A stretch of DNA of 64,000 nucleotides from Prosthecodimorpha staleyi (GTDB taxonomy: Bacteria > Pseudomonadota > Alphaproteobacteria > Rhizobiales > Ancalomicrobiaceae). The DNA lies in assembly GCF_018729455.1 (NCBI RefSeq), contig NZ_JAHHZF010000001.1, positions 564,902 to 628,901 on the forward strand, given 5' to 3'. Below the pieces are notes generated by a model. That model made no database searches, was not told the DNA's origin, and was given only the letters and a program-made list of their open reading frames with translations. Below are positions 8,056 to 17,779 of the stretch, in pieces (the first letter of the stretch is position 1; each line of letters begins with the position of its first letter). The position numbers and the translations under genes are program-made.

Positions 8056-9603
8056 ATGACCGAAACCCGCCCGATCGTTCTGGAACTGCGCAACATCACC
8101 AAGCGATTCGGGCCGCTGGTCGCCAACGACGCGGTCGACCTGGTCATGCGCAAGGGCGAGATCCTGGCGCTGCTCGGCGAAAACGGCGCCGGCAAGACCA
8201 CGCTGATGAACATCCTGTTCGGCCACTATCTGGCCGACACGGGCGAGGTCCTGGTCGCCGACGCCCATGGCGGGCTGCAGCCGCTGCCGCCGGGCAGCCC
8301 GCATGCCGCGCTCGCCGCCGGCATCGGCATGGTGCACCAGCATTTCACGCTGGCCGAGAACCTGACCGTCCTCGACAACATCACGCTCGGCACCGAGCCG
8401 CTGTTCGCGCTGCATCGCTCGACGCGGGCCGCCCGGACCAAGCTCGAAGACCTGATGGCCCGCTCCGGCCTCGCCGTCGACCTGGACGCGACCGTGGCGC
8501 GGCTGGCGGTCGGCGAGCGCCAGCGCATCGAGATCCTGAAGGCGCTCTACCGCGATGCCCGCATCCTGGTGCTCGACGAACCGACCGCCGTGCTGACCCC
8601 GCAGGAAAGCGACGGCCTGTTCGCGACGCTGCGCGCCTTGGCCGCGCAGGGCCTGTCGGTGGTCTTCATCTCCCACAAGCTCAACGAGGTGGTCTCGGCC
8701 AGCGACCGCGTCGCGGTCCTGCGCGGCGGCCGCAAGGTGGCCGAACGCGAGACGGCCGGCGCCGATCGCGCGACGCTCGCCGAACTGATGGTCGGCCGCC
8801 CGATCGCCGCCTCCCGGCGCGAGCCGCGCGAGCCCGGCCGCACCGTGCTGAAGCTCGACGCCGTCTCGGTCGCCGGTCACGACGTGCGCACCCGGCTGGC
8901 CTCGGTCTCGCTCGACCTGCGCGAGGGCGAGGTGGTCGGCATCGCGGGCGTCTCCGGCAACGGCCAGACCGCGCTGGCGAGCCTCGTTTGCGGCCTGGTC
9001 GCGCCGAGCGCCGGCACGATGACGCTGCTCGACCACGCGTTGACCGAATTCGACCCCGGCGCCTTCGTGGCCGCCGGCATCGGCCGCATCCCGGAGGACC
9101 GGCACAGCGAGGGCGTGGTCGGCTCCATGTCGATCGCCGAGAATGTCGCGCTCGAGACGATCGGCACCGAGCGCTTCCAGACCGGCGGCTTCCTCCGCTT
9201 CGGTGCCATGCGCCAGGCCGCCGAGGCGGCGATCCGCGGCTACGAGATCAAATGCCCGGGGCCCGACGCGCCGATCCGGCTCCTGTCCGGCGGCAACATG
9301 CAGAAGGCGATCCTGGCGCGCGCGCTCGACGGCGCGCCGAAGCTGATCATCGCCAACCAGCCGACGCGCGGGCTCGATGTCGGGGCCGTTGCCGAGGTGC
9401 ACCGCCGCCTGCTCGCCGCCCGCATGCGCGGCGCCGCGGTGCTGCTCATCTCCGAGGATCTCGACGAATTGTTCGAACTGTCCGACCGCATCGCCGTGAT
9501 GTTCCGCTCGCGCCTGACCGCCGCCCTGCCCTCGGCCGGGCTCGACCTGAAGACCCTCGGCCTGATGATGGCCGGACACGATCCGGCAGAGGTGGCGGCA
9601 TGA
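8056..9603 (+). CDS. Nucleoside/nucleobase ABC transporter, double ATP-binding protein
   Basis: 515 residues with two ABC domains in tandem, as in the sugar- and BMP-type importers. Domain 1 has a full Walker A (LGENGAGKTT), signature (LAVGERQRIE) and Walker B (ILVLDEPTAVLT). Domain 2 has an altered Walker A (GVSGNGQTALA), signature LSGGNMQKAI and Walker B LIIANQPTRGLD, the typical asymmetric arrangement. The ATG at 8056 begins MTETRPIVLELRNITKRFG. Its stop overlaps the next start by ATGA, so the permease is translationally coupled. Confidence 0.93.
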   Translation: MTETRPIVLELRNITKRFGPLVANDAVDLVMRKGEILALLGENGAGKTTLMNILFGHYLADTGEVLVADAHGGLQPLPPGSPHAALAAGIGMVHQHFTLAENLTVLDNITLGTEPLFALHRSTRAARTKLEDLMARSGLAVDLDATVARLAVGERQRIEILKALYRDARILVLDEPTAVLTPQESDGLFATLRALAAQGLSVVFISHKLNEVVSASDRVAVLRGGRKVAERETAGADRATLAELMVGRPIAASRREPREPGRTVLKLDAVSVAGHDVRTRLASVSLDLREGEVVGIAGVSGNGQTALASLVCGLVAPSAGTMTLLDHALTEFDPGAFVAAGIGRIPEDRHSEGVVGSMSIAENVALETIGTERFQTGGFLRFGAMRQAAEAAIRGYEIKCPGPDAPIRLLSGGNMQKAILARALDGAPKLIIANQPTRGLDVGAVAEVHRRLLAARMRGAAVLLISEDLDELFELSDRIAVMFRSRLTAALPSAGLDLKTLGLMMAGHDPAEVAA

Positions 9604-10664
9604 TCCGGCTCGAACCGCGCGGCGAGACCCCGCGCCTGCTTGCCCTGCTGGCGCCGGTCGTCGCCGCCCTGGTCGCCCTGGCGCTCGCCGCCATCCCGAT
9701 CATGGCGGCCGGCGCGCCGCTCCTGAAGGCCTATCAGGTCATGTTCGAGGGCGCGCTCGGCTCGCGCTTCGCCCTGACCGAGGTCGTCTCGCGCGCCACG
9801 CCGCTGATTCTGACGGGCCTCGCCGCCGCGATCGCCTTCCGGGCGCGGCTCTACAATATCGGCGCGGAGGGCCAGCTCTATCTCGGTGCGGTCGCGGCCG
9901 TGGCGGTCGGCTCCGGCCGCTTCGACGGGCCGCCGGCGCTGATGATCGCCGCCGTGCTGATCGCCGGTGCGGTCGCGGGCGCGCTCCTGATGCTCGGGCC
10001 GACGCTGATGAAGGTGAAGCTCGGCGCCGACGAGGTGGTCACCACGCTGCTCCTCAACTTCATCGTGATCCTGTTCGTGCAGATCATGATCGAGGGGCCG
10101 ATGAAGGATCCGATGAGCCTCGGCTGGCCGCAATCCGAGCCGATCATCGATTCGGCCGCCCTGCCGAAGCTGATCGAGAAGACGCGCGTCCATGCCGGGC
10201 TGATCGTCGCGCTTCTGGCCGCGCTCGGCGTGCATGTCTTCCTGGCCCATACGGTGCCGGGCTTCCGCATCCGCGCGGTCGGCGCCAACCCGGCCGCCGC
10301 CCGCTTCGCCGGCATGAGCGTGACCGGCACCATGCTGCTGGTCGGCGCCCTGTCAGGGGCGCTGGCGGGCCTTGCCGGGGTCGGCGAGGTCGCCGGCCTG
10401 AAGGGCTACCTGACCAACAACCTGTCGCCGGGCTACGGCTATGCCGGCATCGTCGTCGCCATGCTGGCCGGGCTGTCGCCGCTTGGCGTGGTGCTGGCGG
10501 CCTTCTTCGTGGCCGCGGTCTTCGTCGGCGCCGATTCGATGAGCCGCGGCATCAACGTGTCGAGCTACATCGCCAACCTGATCGTGGCGCTCGCCCTGAT
10601 CTCGGTGCTCGTCTCCGGCGTGGTCACGCGCTGGCGCATCCGTTTCGGCCGGCCGGGGGGCTGA
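9600..10664 (+). CDS. Nucleobase/nucleoside ABC transporter permease 1
   Basis: 354-residue inner-membrane permease with roughly nine hydrophobic segments, of the same superfamily as RbsC/YufP. The characteristic cytoplasmic loops are visible: FRARLYNIGAEGQLYLGA and GFRIRAVGANPAAARFAGM. It starts inside the ATPase stop codon (ATGA overlap). Together with the next gene it forms the heterodimeric membrane channel of the importer. Confidence 0.92.
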   Translation: MIRLEPRGETPRLLALLAPVVAALVALALAAIPIMAAGAPLLKAYQVMFEGALGSRFALTEVVSRATPLILTGLAAAIAFRARLYNIGAEGQLYLGAVAAVAVGSGRFDGPPALMIAAVLIAGAVAGALLMLGPTLMKVKLGADEVVTTLLLNFIVILFVQIMIEGPMKDPMSLGWPQSEPIIDSAALPKLIEKTRVHAGLIVALLAALGVHVFLAHTVPGFRIRAVGANPAAARFAGMSVTGTMLLVGALSGALAGLAGVGEVAGLKGYLTNNLSPGYGYAGIVVAMLAGLSPLGVVLAAFFVAAVFVGADSMSRGINVSSYIANLIVALALISVLVSGVVTRWRIRFGRPGG

Positions 10665-10670
10665 GGCGCC

Positions 10671-11612
10671 ATGGAAATCTTCGACATCCTGCTCACTGTC
10701 TCGTTCTGGGTCGCGGCGCTGCGCATCGCCACGCCGCTGATCTTCGGCGTCACCGGCGCGCTGCTGTGCGAGCGGGCCGGCGTGCTCAATCTCGGCATCG
10801 AAGGCATCATGACGGTCGGCGCCATGACCGGCTGGATCACGGTCCATCTCGGCGGATCGCTCTGGGGCGGGGTCGCCGCCGCCATGGCGATGGGGGCGCT
10901 GTGCGGGCTCGTGCTGGCCGTGCTGACCGTCAAGCTCGGCCTCAGCCAGCATGTCAGCGGCCTCGGCGTGACCATGCTGGCGACCAGCGCCAGCTACTTC
11001 ACCTACCGGGTCGTGCTGCCGAACGCCAACACGCCGCCGCGCATCCAGCCCTTCGAACCCTTGAACATTCCGGGCCTCTCCGACCTGCCGGTGATCGGGC
11101 CGATCCTGTTCCAGCAGACGGCGCTGACGCTCCTCGCCATCGCGCTGGTCGCGCTGACCGCCTGGTTCCTGGCCCGCACGCCGCTCGGCCTCGCCGTACG
11201 CGCGGTCGGCGAGAACCCGGCCGCCGTCGAGGCGCAGGGGCTCGACGTGCACCGGTTGCGGATGGGCGCGGTCGTCGCCGGCTCGGCCGTGATGGCGCTC
11301 GGCGGCGCCTTCCTGACCATGTCGGCCTTCAACGCCTTTTTCTTCGAGATGGTCGCCGGCCGCGGCTGGATCTGCATCGCCTTGACCGTGTTCGCCTCCT
11401 GGCGTCCCGGCAAGGCCCTGCTCGGCGCGATCCTGTTCGGTGCCTTCGATGCCTTCCAGGTCCGCCTGCAGCAGGTGGTCGGCGGTGCCGTGCCCGGCCA
11501 GGTCTTCCTGATGATCCCCTATCTCCTGTCCATCGTCGCCCTGGTGGTCTGGTCGCGCAAGGCGAGCTACCCCAAGGCCCTGATGGTGCCCTACATCAAG
11601 GGCCAGCGATGA
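10671..11612 (+). CDS. Nucleobase/nucleoside ABC transporter permease 2
   Basis: 313 residues, about eight membrane segments. Family motifs LLCERAGVLNLGIEGIM and LGLAVRAVGENPAAVEAQGLD match the YufQ/NupQ type of second permease. It begins 6 nt after permease 1. The next gene, a cytosine deaminase, follows after 109 nt and is likely in the same transcript. Confidence 0.92.
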   Translation: MEIFDILLTVSFWVAALRIATPLIFGVTGALLCERAGVLNLGIEGIMTVGAMTGWITVHLGGSLWGGVAAAMAMGALCGLVLAVLTVKLGLSQHVSGLGVTMLATSASYFTYRVVLPNANTPPRIQPFEPLNIPGLSDLPVIGPILFQQTALTLLAIALVALTAWFLARTPLGLAVRAVGENPAAVEAQGLDVHRLRMGAVVAGSAVMALGGAFLTMSAFNAFFFEMVAGRGWICIALTVFASWRPGKALLGAILFGAFDAFQVRLQQVVGGAVPGQVFLMIPYLLSIVALVVWSRKASYPKALMVPYIKGQR

Positions 11613-11721
11613 TGGCGCGCCGGCGATCGCGCGCCTCCGCCCGCCTCAGCCGGGATCGCCCCGACGCCGGACCGCCCTGCCCCGCCCGCCGCCTCACGCC
11701 GACCCGCACCGGACCCGCCCC

Positions 11722-13014
11722 ATGAGCCTCGATCTCCTCGTCCGCAACGCCACCCTGCCCGACGGCCGCACCGGCCAGGACATCGCCATCGCGGATGGCC
11801 GCATCGCCGCGATCGAGCCCGGAATCGCCGCCGAGGCCGGCCGGGTGATCGATGCCGGCGGACATCTGGTCGCGCCGCCCTTCGTCGACTGCCATTTCCA
11901 TATGGACGCAACCCTGTCGCTGGGCCTGCCGCGCATGAACGTCTCCGGCACGCTGCTCGAGGGCATCGCGCTGTGGGGCGAACTAAAGCCGCTCCTGACC
12001 TTCGAGGCGGTGGTCGAGCGGGCGCTGCGCTATTGCGATCTCGCCGTCGCCCAGGGGCTCCTGGCGGTGCGCACCCATGTCGATATCTGCGACGACCGCC
12101 TCCTCGCCGTCGAGGCGCTGCTGCACGTCAAGAAGACCGTCGCGCCCTATCTCGACCTGCAGCTGGTCGCCTTCCCGCAGGACGGTTACTTCCGTTCGCC
12201 GACCGCCGCCGCCAATCTGGACCGGGCGCTCGACCTGGGCGTCGACGTGGTCGGCGGCATCCCGCATTTCGAGCGCACCATGGCGGACGGCGCCGCCTCG
12301 CTGAAGGCGCTGTGTGAGATCGCCGAGCGGCGCGGTTTGCTCGTCGACATCCATTGCGACGAGACCGACGACCCGCTCTCCCGCCACATCGAGGCGCTCG
12401 CGTACGAGACACAGCGGCTCGGCCTCAACGGTCGCGTTGCCGGCTCGCACCTGACCTCGATGCATTCGATGGACAACTACTACGTCTCAAAACTCCTGCC
12501 GCTGATCGCCGAGGCCGGCCTCGCCGCGATCCCGAACCCGCTCATCAACATCACCCTGCAGGGCCGGCACGACACCTATCCGAAGCGCCGCGGCATGACC
12601 CGGGTGCCGGAGATGCGCGCATTCGGCATCGAGATCGGCTTCGGCCAGGACTGCACCATGGACCCCTGGTACAGCCTCGGCGGCGCCGACATGCTCGATG
12701 TCGCCCATATGGGGCTGCATGTGGCGCAGATGACCTCGCGCGAGGCGATGCGCTGGTGCTTCGACGCGGTCACCGCCAATCCGGCCAGGATCATGCATCT
12801 CGACGGCTACGGCCTCGCACCGGGCAGTCATGGCGACCTGGTGGTTCTGCAGGCGAAGGATCCAATCGAGGCAATCCGGCTGCGCGCGAACCGCCTGTTC
12901 GTCGTTCGCCGCGGCCGCGTGATCGCCGAGACCCCGGCCCGCATCGCCGGCCTCTCGCTCCCCGGCCGCCCCGCCGCCGTCGACCCGGCCGCCTACGCCC
13001 CGAAGGCCGGGTGA
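11722..13014 (+). CDS. codA: Cytosine deaminase (amidohydrolase superfamily)
   Basis: 430 residues; hydrolyses cytosine (or a close base) to uracil and ammonia for pyrimidine salvage. Metal-ligand motifs are in place: H58 and H60 (DCHFHMD), H211 and E214 (IHCDETDDP), H243 (GSHLTSMHS) and D310 (GQDCTMDPWY). The run GGADMLDVAHMGLHVAQM resembles E. coli CodA closely. Located directly after the nucleobase importer genes, it gives the pathway: import, then deamination. A related N-isopropylammelide-type or isocytosine deaminase cannot be excluded from sequence alone. Confidence 0.85.
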   Translation: MSLDLLVRNATLPDGRTGQDIAIADGRIAAIEPGIAAEAGRVIDAGGHLVAPPFVDCHFHMDATLSLGLPRMNVSGTLLEGIALWGELKPLLTFEAVVERALRYCDLAVAQGLLAVRTHVDICDDRLLAVEALLHVKKTVAPYLDLQLVAFPQDGYFRSPTAAANLDRALDLGVDVVGGIPHFERTMADGAASLKALCEIAERRGLLVDIHCDETDDPLSRHIEALAYETQRLGLNGRVAGSHLTSMHSMDNYYVSKLLPLIAEAGLAAIPNPLINITLQGRHDTYPKRRGMTRVPEMRAFGIEIGFGQDCTMDPWYSLGGADMLDVAHMGLHVAQMTSREAMRWCFDAVTANPARIMHLDGYGLAPGSHGDLVVLQAKDPIEAIRLRANRLFVVRRGRVIAETPARIAGLSLPGRPAAVDPAAYAPKAG

Positions 13015-13092
13015 GCGATCCCGCGCCGCTCGGATGACAAACCGGACGGATGTCTCTAAACCTGTGCGTCCGCGAAACGGGGTCGTCGGCGC

Positions 13093-13701
13093 ATGTTCCT
13101 GGTCATCGACAATTACGACAGCTTCACCTGGAACCTCGTCCACTATCTTGGCGAGCTCGGCGCCACGCTCAAGGTCGTGCGCAACGACAAGATCACGGTC
13201 GACGAGGTGGCGGCGATGGACCCGGAGGGGGTGATCCTCTCGCCCGGCCCCTGCACGCCCAACGAGGCCGGCATCTGCCTCGACCTGATCACGGGCTTCG
13301 ACGGGCGGATGCCGATCATGGGCGTCTGCCTCGGCCATCAGGCGATCGGCCAGGCCTATGGCGGCAACGTCATTCGCGCGCCGCATCTGATGCACGGCAA
13401 GACCTCGACCATCCGTCATGACGGCCGCGGCGTGTTCCGGGGCCTCAACGCCGATTTCACCGGGACCCGCTACCATTCCCTGGTGGTCGAGCGCGCCACC
13501 ATGCCGGAGGCGCTGGTTCCGGTCGCGCATTCCGACGACGGTCTGGTGATGGGCCTGATGCATCGCGAGCATCCGGTCCACGGCGTGCAGTTCCACCCCG
13601 AGTCGATCGCCTCGGAGAACGGCCACCGCATCCTGAAGAACTTCCTCGACCTGGCGCACGACTTCAACCGGACGCACCGCGCCCGGCCGGCCGCCGCCTG
13701 A
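13093..13701 (+). CDS. trpG: Anthranilate synthase component II (glutamine amidotransferase)
   Basis: 202 residues, class I glutamine amidotransferase that supplies ammonia to TrpE for anthranilate; it may also serve PabB. The triad is C79 ([10 protein letters not shown]), H168 and E170 (HGVQFHPES). It leads a trpG-trpD-trpC operon on the plus strand; trpE is not in the window. ATG at 13093 gives the family opening [15 protein letters not shown]. Confidence 0.95.
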   Translation: MFLVIDNYDSFTWNLVHYLGELGATLKVVRNDKITVDEVAAMDPEGVILSPGPCTPNEAGICLDLITGFDGRMPIMGVCLGHQAIGQAYGGNVIRAPHLMHGKTSTIRHDGRGVFRGLNADFTGTRYHSLVVERATMPEALVPVAHSDDGLVMGLMHREHPVHGVQFHPESIASENGHRILKNFLDLAHDFNRTHRARPAAA

Positions 13702-13756
13702 CCCGGCCGCGCCCGCCGCTCCGCCCCAAACGACAGACGAACCAACCGAGCACCCC

Positions 13757-14770
13757 ATGACCGACCTGAAAGCGCTGATCGGCAAGGCCGCCACGGGCGC
13801 CACGCTGAGCCGGGAGGAGGCGCGCACCGCCTTCGACGTGATGATGTCCGGCGAGGCGACCCCGGCCCAGATCGGCGGCTTCCTGATGGCGCTCCGGGTG
13901 CGCGGCGAGACCGTCGACGAGATCACCGGCGCGGTCGAGACCATGCGCGACAAGATGCTGCGCGTCGCCGCCCCGGCGGATGCGATCGACATCGTCGGCA
14001 CCGGCGGCGACGGCTCGGGCAGCTACAATGTCTCGACCTGTTCGGCCTTCGTGGCCGCCGCCTGCGGGGTGCCGGTCGCCAAGCACGGCAACCGTGCGCT
14101 GTCGTCGAAATCCGGCGCCGCCGACGTGCTGACCGCGCTCGGCGTCAAGATCGACATCGGACCGGAGCGGATCGCCGAATGCATCCGCGTCGCCGGCCTC
14201 GGTTTCATGTTCGCGCCGGCGCACCACTCGGCGATGAAGCATGTCGGCCCGGCGCGGGTCGAACTCGGCACGCGCACCATGTTCAACCTGCTCGGCCCGC
14301 TCTCCAACCCGGCCGGCGTGAAGCGGCAGATGACCGGCGTCTTCGCGCGCTCCTGGGTCGAGCCGATCGCCCGCGTGCTCGGCAATCTCGGCGCCGCGCG
14401 CGCCTGGGTGGTGAACGGCTCCGACGGGCTCGACGAGATCACCGTGACCGGCCCGACCACCATCGCCGAATGGCGCGACGGCCGGGTCGCGACCTTCGAG
14501 GTCTCGCCCGAGGATGTCGGGCTCGACCGGTCGGACCCGGCGGATCTGCGTGGCGGCGACGGCATCCAGAACGCCGAGGCGCTGCGCGCCGTGCTGGACG
14601 GCCGCAAGGGTGCCTATCGCGACATCGTGCTGATGAATGCCGGCGCGGCCCTGGTGGTCGCCGGCAAGGCGGACGGGCTGAAGGACGGCGTCGAGCGCGC
14701 CGCCCGCGCCATCGACGAGGGCGGCGCCCGCGCCCGGCTCGAAGCGCTGATCCGCGTCTCGAACGGCTGA
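13757..14770 (+). CDS. trpD: Anthranilate phosphoribosyltransferase
   Basis: 337 residues; joins anthranilate and PRPP. The PRPP loop [14 protein letters not shown] (about residue 77 on), KHGNR (about 112-116) and the anthranilate-site R/N residues in [19 protein letters not shown] are present. 55 nt separate it from trpG and 7 nt from trpC, consistent with one transcript. Confidence 0.96.
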   Translation: MTDLKALIGKAATGATLSREEARTAFDVMMSGEATPAQIGGFLMALRVRGETVDEITGAVETMRDKMLRVAAPADAIDIVGTGGDGSGSYNVSTCSAFVAAACGVPVAKHGNRALSSKSGAADVLTALGVKIDIGPERIAECIRVAGLGFMFAPAHHSAMKHVGPARVELGTRTMFNLLGPLSNPAGVKRQMTGVFARSWVEPIARVLGNLGAARAWVVNGSDGLDEITVTGPTTIAEWRDGRVATFEVSPEDVGLDRSDPADLRGGDGIQNAEALRAVLDGRKGAYRDIVLMNAGAALVVAGKADGLKDGVERAARAIDEGGARARLEALIRVSNG

Positions 14771-14777
14771 CCCGACC

Positions 14778-15569
14778 ATGACCGACATCCTGAAGCGCAT
14801 CGAAGCCTACAAGCGCGAGGAGATCGCCGCCGCCAAGGCCGCGGTGCCGGAGGCCGAGCTCAAGGCGCGCATCGCCGATGTGGAGCCGCCGCGCGGCTTC
14901 CTCGCAGCACTGCGCGCCGAGCGGGCGGCGGGCCGCTACGCGCTCATCGCCGAGATCAAGAAGGCGAGCCCGTCCAAGGGCCTGATCCGGCCGGACTTCG
15001 ATCCGCCCGCGCTCGCCCGCGCCTATCGCGACGGCGGCGCCGCCTGCCTCAGCGTGCTGACGGACGCGCCCTCCTTCCAGGGCCGGCCCGACTATCTCGC
15101 CGCCGCCCGCGACGCCTCCGGCCTGCCGGCGCTGCGCAAGGATTTCCTGTTCGAGCCCTACCAGGTCACCGAGGCGCGTGCCTGGGGCGCCGACTGCATC
15201 CTGATCATCATGGCCTCGCTGGACGACGATGCAGCGGCGGCGCTCGAGGACGCGGCCTTCGCGCTCGGCATGGACGTGCTGATCGAGGTCCATGACGAGG
15301 CCGAACTCGAACGGGCGCTCAAGCTGACGAGCCCGATGGTCGGCATCAACAACCGCAACCTGAAGACCTTCGAGACGTCGCTGACCACCTCCGAGCGGCT
15401 GGCGCCCTTGGTCCCGTCCGACCGGCTGGTGGTCGGCGAAAGCGGCCTCTTCACGCCCGCCGATCTCGCCCGCCTGGACCACGTCGGCATCGGCACCTTC
15501 CTGATCGGCGAAAGCCTGATGCGCCAGGACGATGTCACGGCGGCGACGCGGACCCTGCTCGCACGCTGA
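14778..15569 (+). CDS. trpC: Indole-3-glycerol phosphate synthase
   Basis: 263-residue TIM barrel that closes the indole ring. Catalytic-site motifs [34 protein letters not shown] and [10 protein letters not shown] are all intact. It is monofunctional (no TrpF domain). In most relatives moaC follows immediately; here the next plus-strand moa gene is over 12 kb away. Confidence 0.97.
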   Translation: MTDILKRIEAYKREEIAAAKAAVPEAELKARIADVEPPRGFLAALRAERAAGRYALIAEIKKASPSKGLIRPDFDPPALARAYRDGGAACLSVLTDAPSFQGRPDYLAAARDASGLPALRKDFLFEPYQVTEARAWGADCILIIMASLDDDAAAALEDAAFALGMDVLIEVHDEAELERALKLTSPMVGINNRNLKTFETSLTTSERLAPLVPSDRLVVGESGLFTPADLARLDHVGIGTFLIGESLMRQDDVTAATRTLLAR

Positions 15570-15596
15570 GGCGAGCGGCCGGGAGCCAGGTCTAAA

Positions 15597-15929
15597 TCAG
15601 CTGACCGGCGTGCAGCGTTCCCAGATTTCCGGATCGGCGCCCGGCTGGTCGGCCGGATAGGCATAAACCCAGTTTTCGCCGCGCAGGCGCAGGAACCGGC
15701 GCGTGCCGCCGTGCTCCTCCTTCTCGGGCACCAGATACCGGAAGGCGTGACGGCTGTAGTCGCCGGTCATGTCGGCCCCGCCGGGCGTGATGATCCGGGT
15801 GCCATCGATCTCCATGCGCCGGCCATCCTTGCGGCACCATTTGCCGTCGATGGCATCCGCCTGCGCCAGCCCGGCGCCAAGCAGCAGCGCCGCGCCCGCG
15901 CCTGAGAGAATGAGCCCGATCCGCTGCAT
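15597..15929 (-). CDS. Small secreted protein of unknown function
   Basis: 110 residues with a clear signal peptide (MQRIGLILSGAGAALLLGAGLAQA, cleavage after residue 24). The mature part has two cysteines (in GKWCRKDGRR and ERCTPVS), consistent with a periplasmic disulfide, and a WxR-rich beta-type composition. Convergent with trpC, 27 bp apart. I recognise no named domain; the architecture resembles small periplasmic lipocalin-like or inhibitor-like proteins, but that is only an impression. Confidence 0.75.
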   Translation of the reverse strand: MQRIGLILSGAGAALLLGAGLAQADAIDGKWCRKDGRRMEIDGTRIITPGGADMTGDYSRHAFRYLVPEKEEHGGTRRFLRLRGENWVYAYPADQPGADPEIWERCTPVS

Positions 15930-16063
15930 CCCGCATCCCCCGTTACCGCAGGGTAAGACGCTATCGCGGCCCGGGTCGGCCCGGAAGACACGAAGCCGCG
16001 ATCAGCCGGCGAGACGGCCGCCGTGACCCGGGTCGGGCATGCGGAAACCGCTGCCCAACGGGA

Positions 16064-16309
16064 TCAGGTCTTCTTCAGGTTGCAGGTCTTCGCGCCACCA
16101 TAGAGCTTGCCCTCCTGCCAGCAGCCGGTCGCCCGACATTCCTGCAGCTTGGGCGTGCAATGGTCTTGGACGCAGTTGAGGTCGGTCGGCGCGCGCTGCT
16201 TGCAGCGCGCCGCGCACATGGACTGGAACCCGGAACAGGACCCCGCCGCGGCGGCCGGCACCGCCGGCAGGACCGCGAGGGCGAGAAGCGCAGCAAGGAT
16301 CAGGCGCAT
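16064..16309 (-). CDS. Small secreted cysteine-rich protein
   Basis: 81 residues: a signal peptide (MRLILAALLALAVLPAVPAAAA) followed by about 59 residues with eight cysteines, enough for four disulfides. The upstream extension of the frame is not protein-like, so the ATG at 16309 is preferred. Unknown family; it follows the other small secreted gene and both may respond to envelope conditions. Confidence 0.65.
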   Translation of the reverse strand: MRLILAALLALAVLPAVPAAAAGSCSGFQSMCAARCKQRAPTDLNCVQDHCTPKLQECRATGCWQEGKLYGGAKTCNLKKT

Positions 16310-16382
16310 GGGTTCGGCTCCTTCGGGTGACGCAACGGAGCCTAGCCCGGCCACCCGAGGTTGGCAATTGCCACCCCGGCGA

Positions 16383-16673
16383 TCATGAGGCGCGGGCAGC
16401 CCGGCGGACGGCATCGGGTTCGCTGGCGATGACCCGCAACAGCGTCCGCGCCGGCCCGTCCGGCTTGCGCCGACCCTGCTCCCAATCGCGCACCGTGGCG
16501 GGGGACAGACCAAATTCGGCCGCGAAGGCGTCCTGGGACATTTTCAGGCGCAACCGGATGGCCTTCACATCGATATCTTCGACGGTGACGATCCTGGCCG
16601 GCTCGGCGCGTCCTTCCGCAACCGCCAGCGCCTCACGGGCCGCCTCGACCAGGGTCTCGCCGAACTTGCTCAT
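16383..16673 (-). CDS. XRE-type helix-turn-helix antitoxin-like protein without a toxin
   Basis: 96 residues. The C-terminal half has a clear HTH (RLKMSQDAFAAEFGLSPATVRDWEQGRRKP) as in HigA2/NadS-type antitoxins; the N-terminal half (MSKFGETLVEAAREALAVAEG) is the helix seen in that family. Its toxin normally lies directly upstream in the same operon, but only about 90 bp separate it from the next gene and no RelE/HigB-like frame is present. It may be a solitary repressor or the remnant of a broken toxin-antitoxin pair. Confidence 0.75.
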   Translation of the reverse strand: MSKFGETLVEAAREALAVAEGRAEPARIVTVEDIDVKAIRLRLKMSQDAFAAEFGLSPATVRDWEQGRRKPDGPARTLLRVIASEPDAVRRAARAS

Positions 16674-16765
16674 TGCGATCTCCCTCAAGGGAGGGCGGCC
16701 GTGGGACGCCTTTGGTTCAAACACGCATGCTGGACCGACGCATCAAACAAAAACGATGATACCCC

Positions 16766-17779
16766 TTACCGCCCGGCCGTGAACCCCGTGAAGCCGACAT
16801 CGGGGGCGGAGGTGTTGTGGGTCGAGGGCGTCGAGCGGCCGAAGACGATCTCGGCGGCCTTGCCGGACTTGAACTCGATCACCGACTGGACCTGCACCGG
16901 AGCCCCCGGCGCGGCGCGCCACTGGGCCTCTGCGGTATCGGCATTGCCGGGGCGCACATACATCGAGCGCAGTGCCGAGAAGGGCAGCGCGCCGTCGGAA
17001 GGCGGGTCGAGCTTGACCGCGACCGCGGCGTGGCCGATGTCGAGATCGGCCAGCCGCACCGTGCCCTTGCCGCCCTTGGCGAAATCGAGCGTGAAGGTCA
17101 GCGTCTTCGGGTCGAACTCGATCGCCTTGTAGGCGACGAAGGGTCGGGTCGATTCCTCGACCGGGCCGACCAGGAAGGACGAGCCGTAGGCGACCTCGTG
17201 CATGCGGAAGGGCGGCAGCGGCCGCAGGCGCCAGTAGCCGTCCTGCGGATACATGACCAGCACCTCGTAGGGGCCGGCGACGGTCTTCTTCCAGACCTGG
17301 ACCAGATGTAGGAAATTCTGCGTCAGCTTGCCGACCTTGACCGGCACCACGGTCGGGCGCCAGAAGTCCGGATAGACGACGCCCTTCACCATATACTGGT
17401 CGTCCTCGTAGAGGATCGCCGTCGGCGGAATGTAGGGCTTCACCGGCGCCGGATCGGGGCCCGGGCCGAAGGAGCAGTCGGTGAAGTCCGGCGCGGTCGA
17501 ATCGCGCATCACCGTGTCGAGATAGACCGGGCTGCGCGCGATCACCGTGAAGCCGTCGACCTTGGCGCCGCCGAGCGTGTAGTAGATGTTGTCCTCCTCC
17601 GCGCATTTGGTCGCGTAGGACTTGTTCGCCACATCGACCGTGACCGTCTCGGCGCGCGCCGCGACCGGTCCGAGGACCGCCGGCAGCAACATCGCCGGCG
17701 CCATCAGAACGGCGGACAGCGTGGCACCGAAACCTTTGCGGAAGTGCGTGGCGACAAAGCTTTGCATCAACATCCTCAT
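16766..17779 (-). CDS. Secreted protein of unknown function in the opgH operon
   Basis: 337 residues with an N-terminal export signal (ATLSAVLMAPAMLLPAVLGPVAARA, cleavage near residue 43) and no other membrane segment, so probably periplasmic. The body is beta-rich with repeated YxxPxF-type turns; no catalytic motif was recognised. Its ATG overlaps the stop of the FkbM methyltransferase by four bases, and that gene in turn overlaps opgH, so all three should be made together. A role in periplasmic glucan handling is an inference from context. It is not long enough to be OpgG/OpgD. Confidence 0.75.
   Translation of the reverse strand: MRMLMQSFVATHFRKGFGATLSAVLMAPAMLLPAVLGPVAARAETVTVDVANKSYATKCAEEDNIYYTLGGAKVDGFTVIARSPVYLDTVMRDSTAPDFTDCSFGPGPDPAPVKPYIPPTAILYEDDQYMVKGVVYPDFWRPTVVPVKVGKLTQNFLHLVQVWKKTVAGPYEVLVMYPQDGYWRLRPLPPFRMHEVAYGSSFLVGPVEESTRPFVAYKAIEFDPKTLTFTLDFAKGGKGTVRLADLDIGHAAVAVKLDPPSDGALPFSALRSMYVRPGNADTAEAQWRAAPGAPVQVQSVIEFKSGKAAEIVFGRSTPSTHNTSAPDVGFTGFTAGR

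Noticed and set aside
15570-16000. Left attachment site matching the 3' end of tRNA-Leu
   Set aside because: No copy of the tRNA 3' segment was seen here; an island boundary remains unproven.
16674-16765. Remnant of a HigB/RelE toxin upstream of the orphan antitoxin
   Set aside because: All three minus-strand frames were read; none shows toxin-like sequence.
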